A stretch of DNA of 64,000 nucleotides, from positions 1 through 64,000 of the forward strand of contig NZ_FCNY02000006.1 in NCBI RefSeq assembly GCF_001544575.2, written 5' to 3'. Made by a program: the position numbers and the translations under genes. This document shows positions 63,475-64,000 of the stretch, piece after piece. The notes beneath the pieces are model-generated. The model ran no database searches and was not told the DNA's origin. It saw only the letters and a list, made by a program, of their open reading frames with translations. How positions within the stretch are numbered: position 1 is the first letter of the stretch; every line of letters starts with the position of its first letter. This stretch comes from Caballeronia cordobensis. GTDB lineage: Bacteria > Pseudomonadota > Gammaproteobacteria > Burkholderiales > Burkholderiaceae.

Positions 63475-64000
63475 TCAATGCCCCCAGCGCAGCACGAGCG
63501 GATCGAGCTTGCGCGCGACCTTCAACAGCCCTTCGCGCACGGCGGGCAACATCGGCGCGAGCGGATGACGCACCGCGTCCGAGCGAATCACGCCGCCTTC
63601 CTTCATCAGCGTCTTGCACGCCGCGAGACCGCACTGACGGTTCTCGTAGTTGATGAGCGGAAGCCATTGCTGATACAGGTCCGCGGCTCGGTCGGTATCG
63701 CCGGCGAAATACGCGTCGACGATCTTGCGGATGCCGTCCGGATAACCGCCGCCCGTCATCGCGCCGTTCGCGCCCGCATCGAAGTCCGGAATCAGCGTGA
63801 TGGCTTCCTCGCCATCCCACGGGCCGACGATCGCCTCGCCGCCGAGTTCAATCAGTTCGCGCAGCTTCGACGCCGCCTGCGCCGTTTCGATCTTGAAGTA
63901 CGAGACGTGTTCGATATCGCGCGCGAGCTTCGCGAGAAACGATGCGGACAGCGGCGTTCCCGCGACGGGCGCGTCCTGAATCATGATGGGGATGTCGATT
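63475..64000 (-). CDS. Dihydrodipicolinate synthase (DapA) family protein, C-terminal part
   Basis: The C-terminal 175 or so residues of a class I aldolase of the DapA/NAL superfamily; the N-terminus lies beyond the right edge. The Schiff-base Lys region is YFKIETAQAASK, preceded by IDIPIMIQDAPVAGTPLS. Such enzymes include DapA, KDG aldolase and related lyases; the substrate cannot be told from this fragment. Confidence 0.82.
   Translation of the reverse strand, partial: IDIPIMIQDAPVAGTPLSASFLAKLARDIEHVSYFKIETAQAASKLRELIELGGEAIVGPWDGEEAITLIPDFDAGANGAMTGGGYPDGIRKIVDAYFAGDTDRAADLYQQWLPLINYENRQCGLAACKTLMKEGGVIRSDAVRHPLAPMLPAVREGLLKVARKLDPLVLRWGH

Overview
The window is high-GC DNA from a Burkholderiaceae member, most likely a Paraburkholderia or Caballeronia relative. 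The grounds are gene content (napEDABC joined to ccmABC, a DUF4148 protein, many LysR regulators, a gallate 4,5-cleavage operon, UspA/CBS stress genes) and strong third-position G/C in coding regions. This is read from the sequence only; no database was searched. No rRNA, tRNA, CRISPR array, phage or transposase gene was seen.

Layout. 1-5560 (minus): periplasmic nitrate reductase napE-D-A-B-C followed by cytochrome c maturation ccmA-B-C, with ccmC cut by the window edge. 5832-8056: two small unknown genes and a zinc alcohol dehydrogenase. 8255-17179: a five-gene exopolysaccharide operon, consisting of a UDP-GlcNAc 2-epimerase (wecB type), a BcsB-like periplasmic protein, an NfrB-like glycosyltransferase with C-terminal MshEN-like c-di-GMP repeats, an NfrA-like TPR/outer-membrane protein and a secreted protein. 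It resembles the E. coli phage-N4 receptor glycan system. 17210-24411: a TetR regulator with two visible operators, a tandem-domain glycosyltransferase, an alpha/beta-hydrolase/LuxR fusion, a diiron ferritin-like protein, a YcgR-type PilZ protein and MarC. 24494-37206: metabolic and housekeeping singletons (arabonate dehydratase, NudC, two GST-like proteins, MgtC, DUF899, squalene/phytoene synthase, PBP4 carboxypeptidase). 37537-45750: class I aldolase, NDH-2-like flavoprotein, mmsA, nitronate monooxygenase and LysR genes. 45778-50656: a low-oxygen/stress cluster with FNR-type boxes, a frameshifted alcohol dehydrogenase, a flavodoxin-like protein, two UspA genes, a remnant of an fnr-like gene, an orphan PAS histidine kinase and a CBS-BON protein. 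50890-54820: a compact chemosensory-like operon (receptor-CheA chimera, MCP-tip protein, CheX-like, CheY). 55547-61316: gallate catabolism (dioxygenase, MFS transporter, 4-oxalomesaconate hydratase, CHA aldolase, and a leaderless substrate-binding-like protein). 61354-64000: OYE-family flavin oxidoreductase, LysR, and a truncated DapA-family gene.

The most unusual structure is a pair of about 606-bp dispersed elements (26222-26827 and 58262-58867). Each is built almost entirely of roughly 207-nt inverted-repeat arms around a conserved centre. The two copies align without gaps through most of their length, and one copy sits inside the gallate operon. The flanking DNA of both copies shows a symmetric local strand-composition shift: T/G-rich on the strand reading toward the element from either side, visible even at synonymous codon positions.
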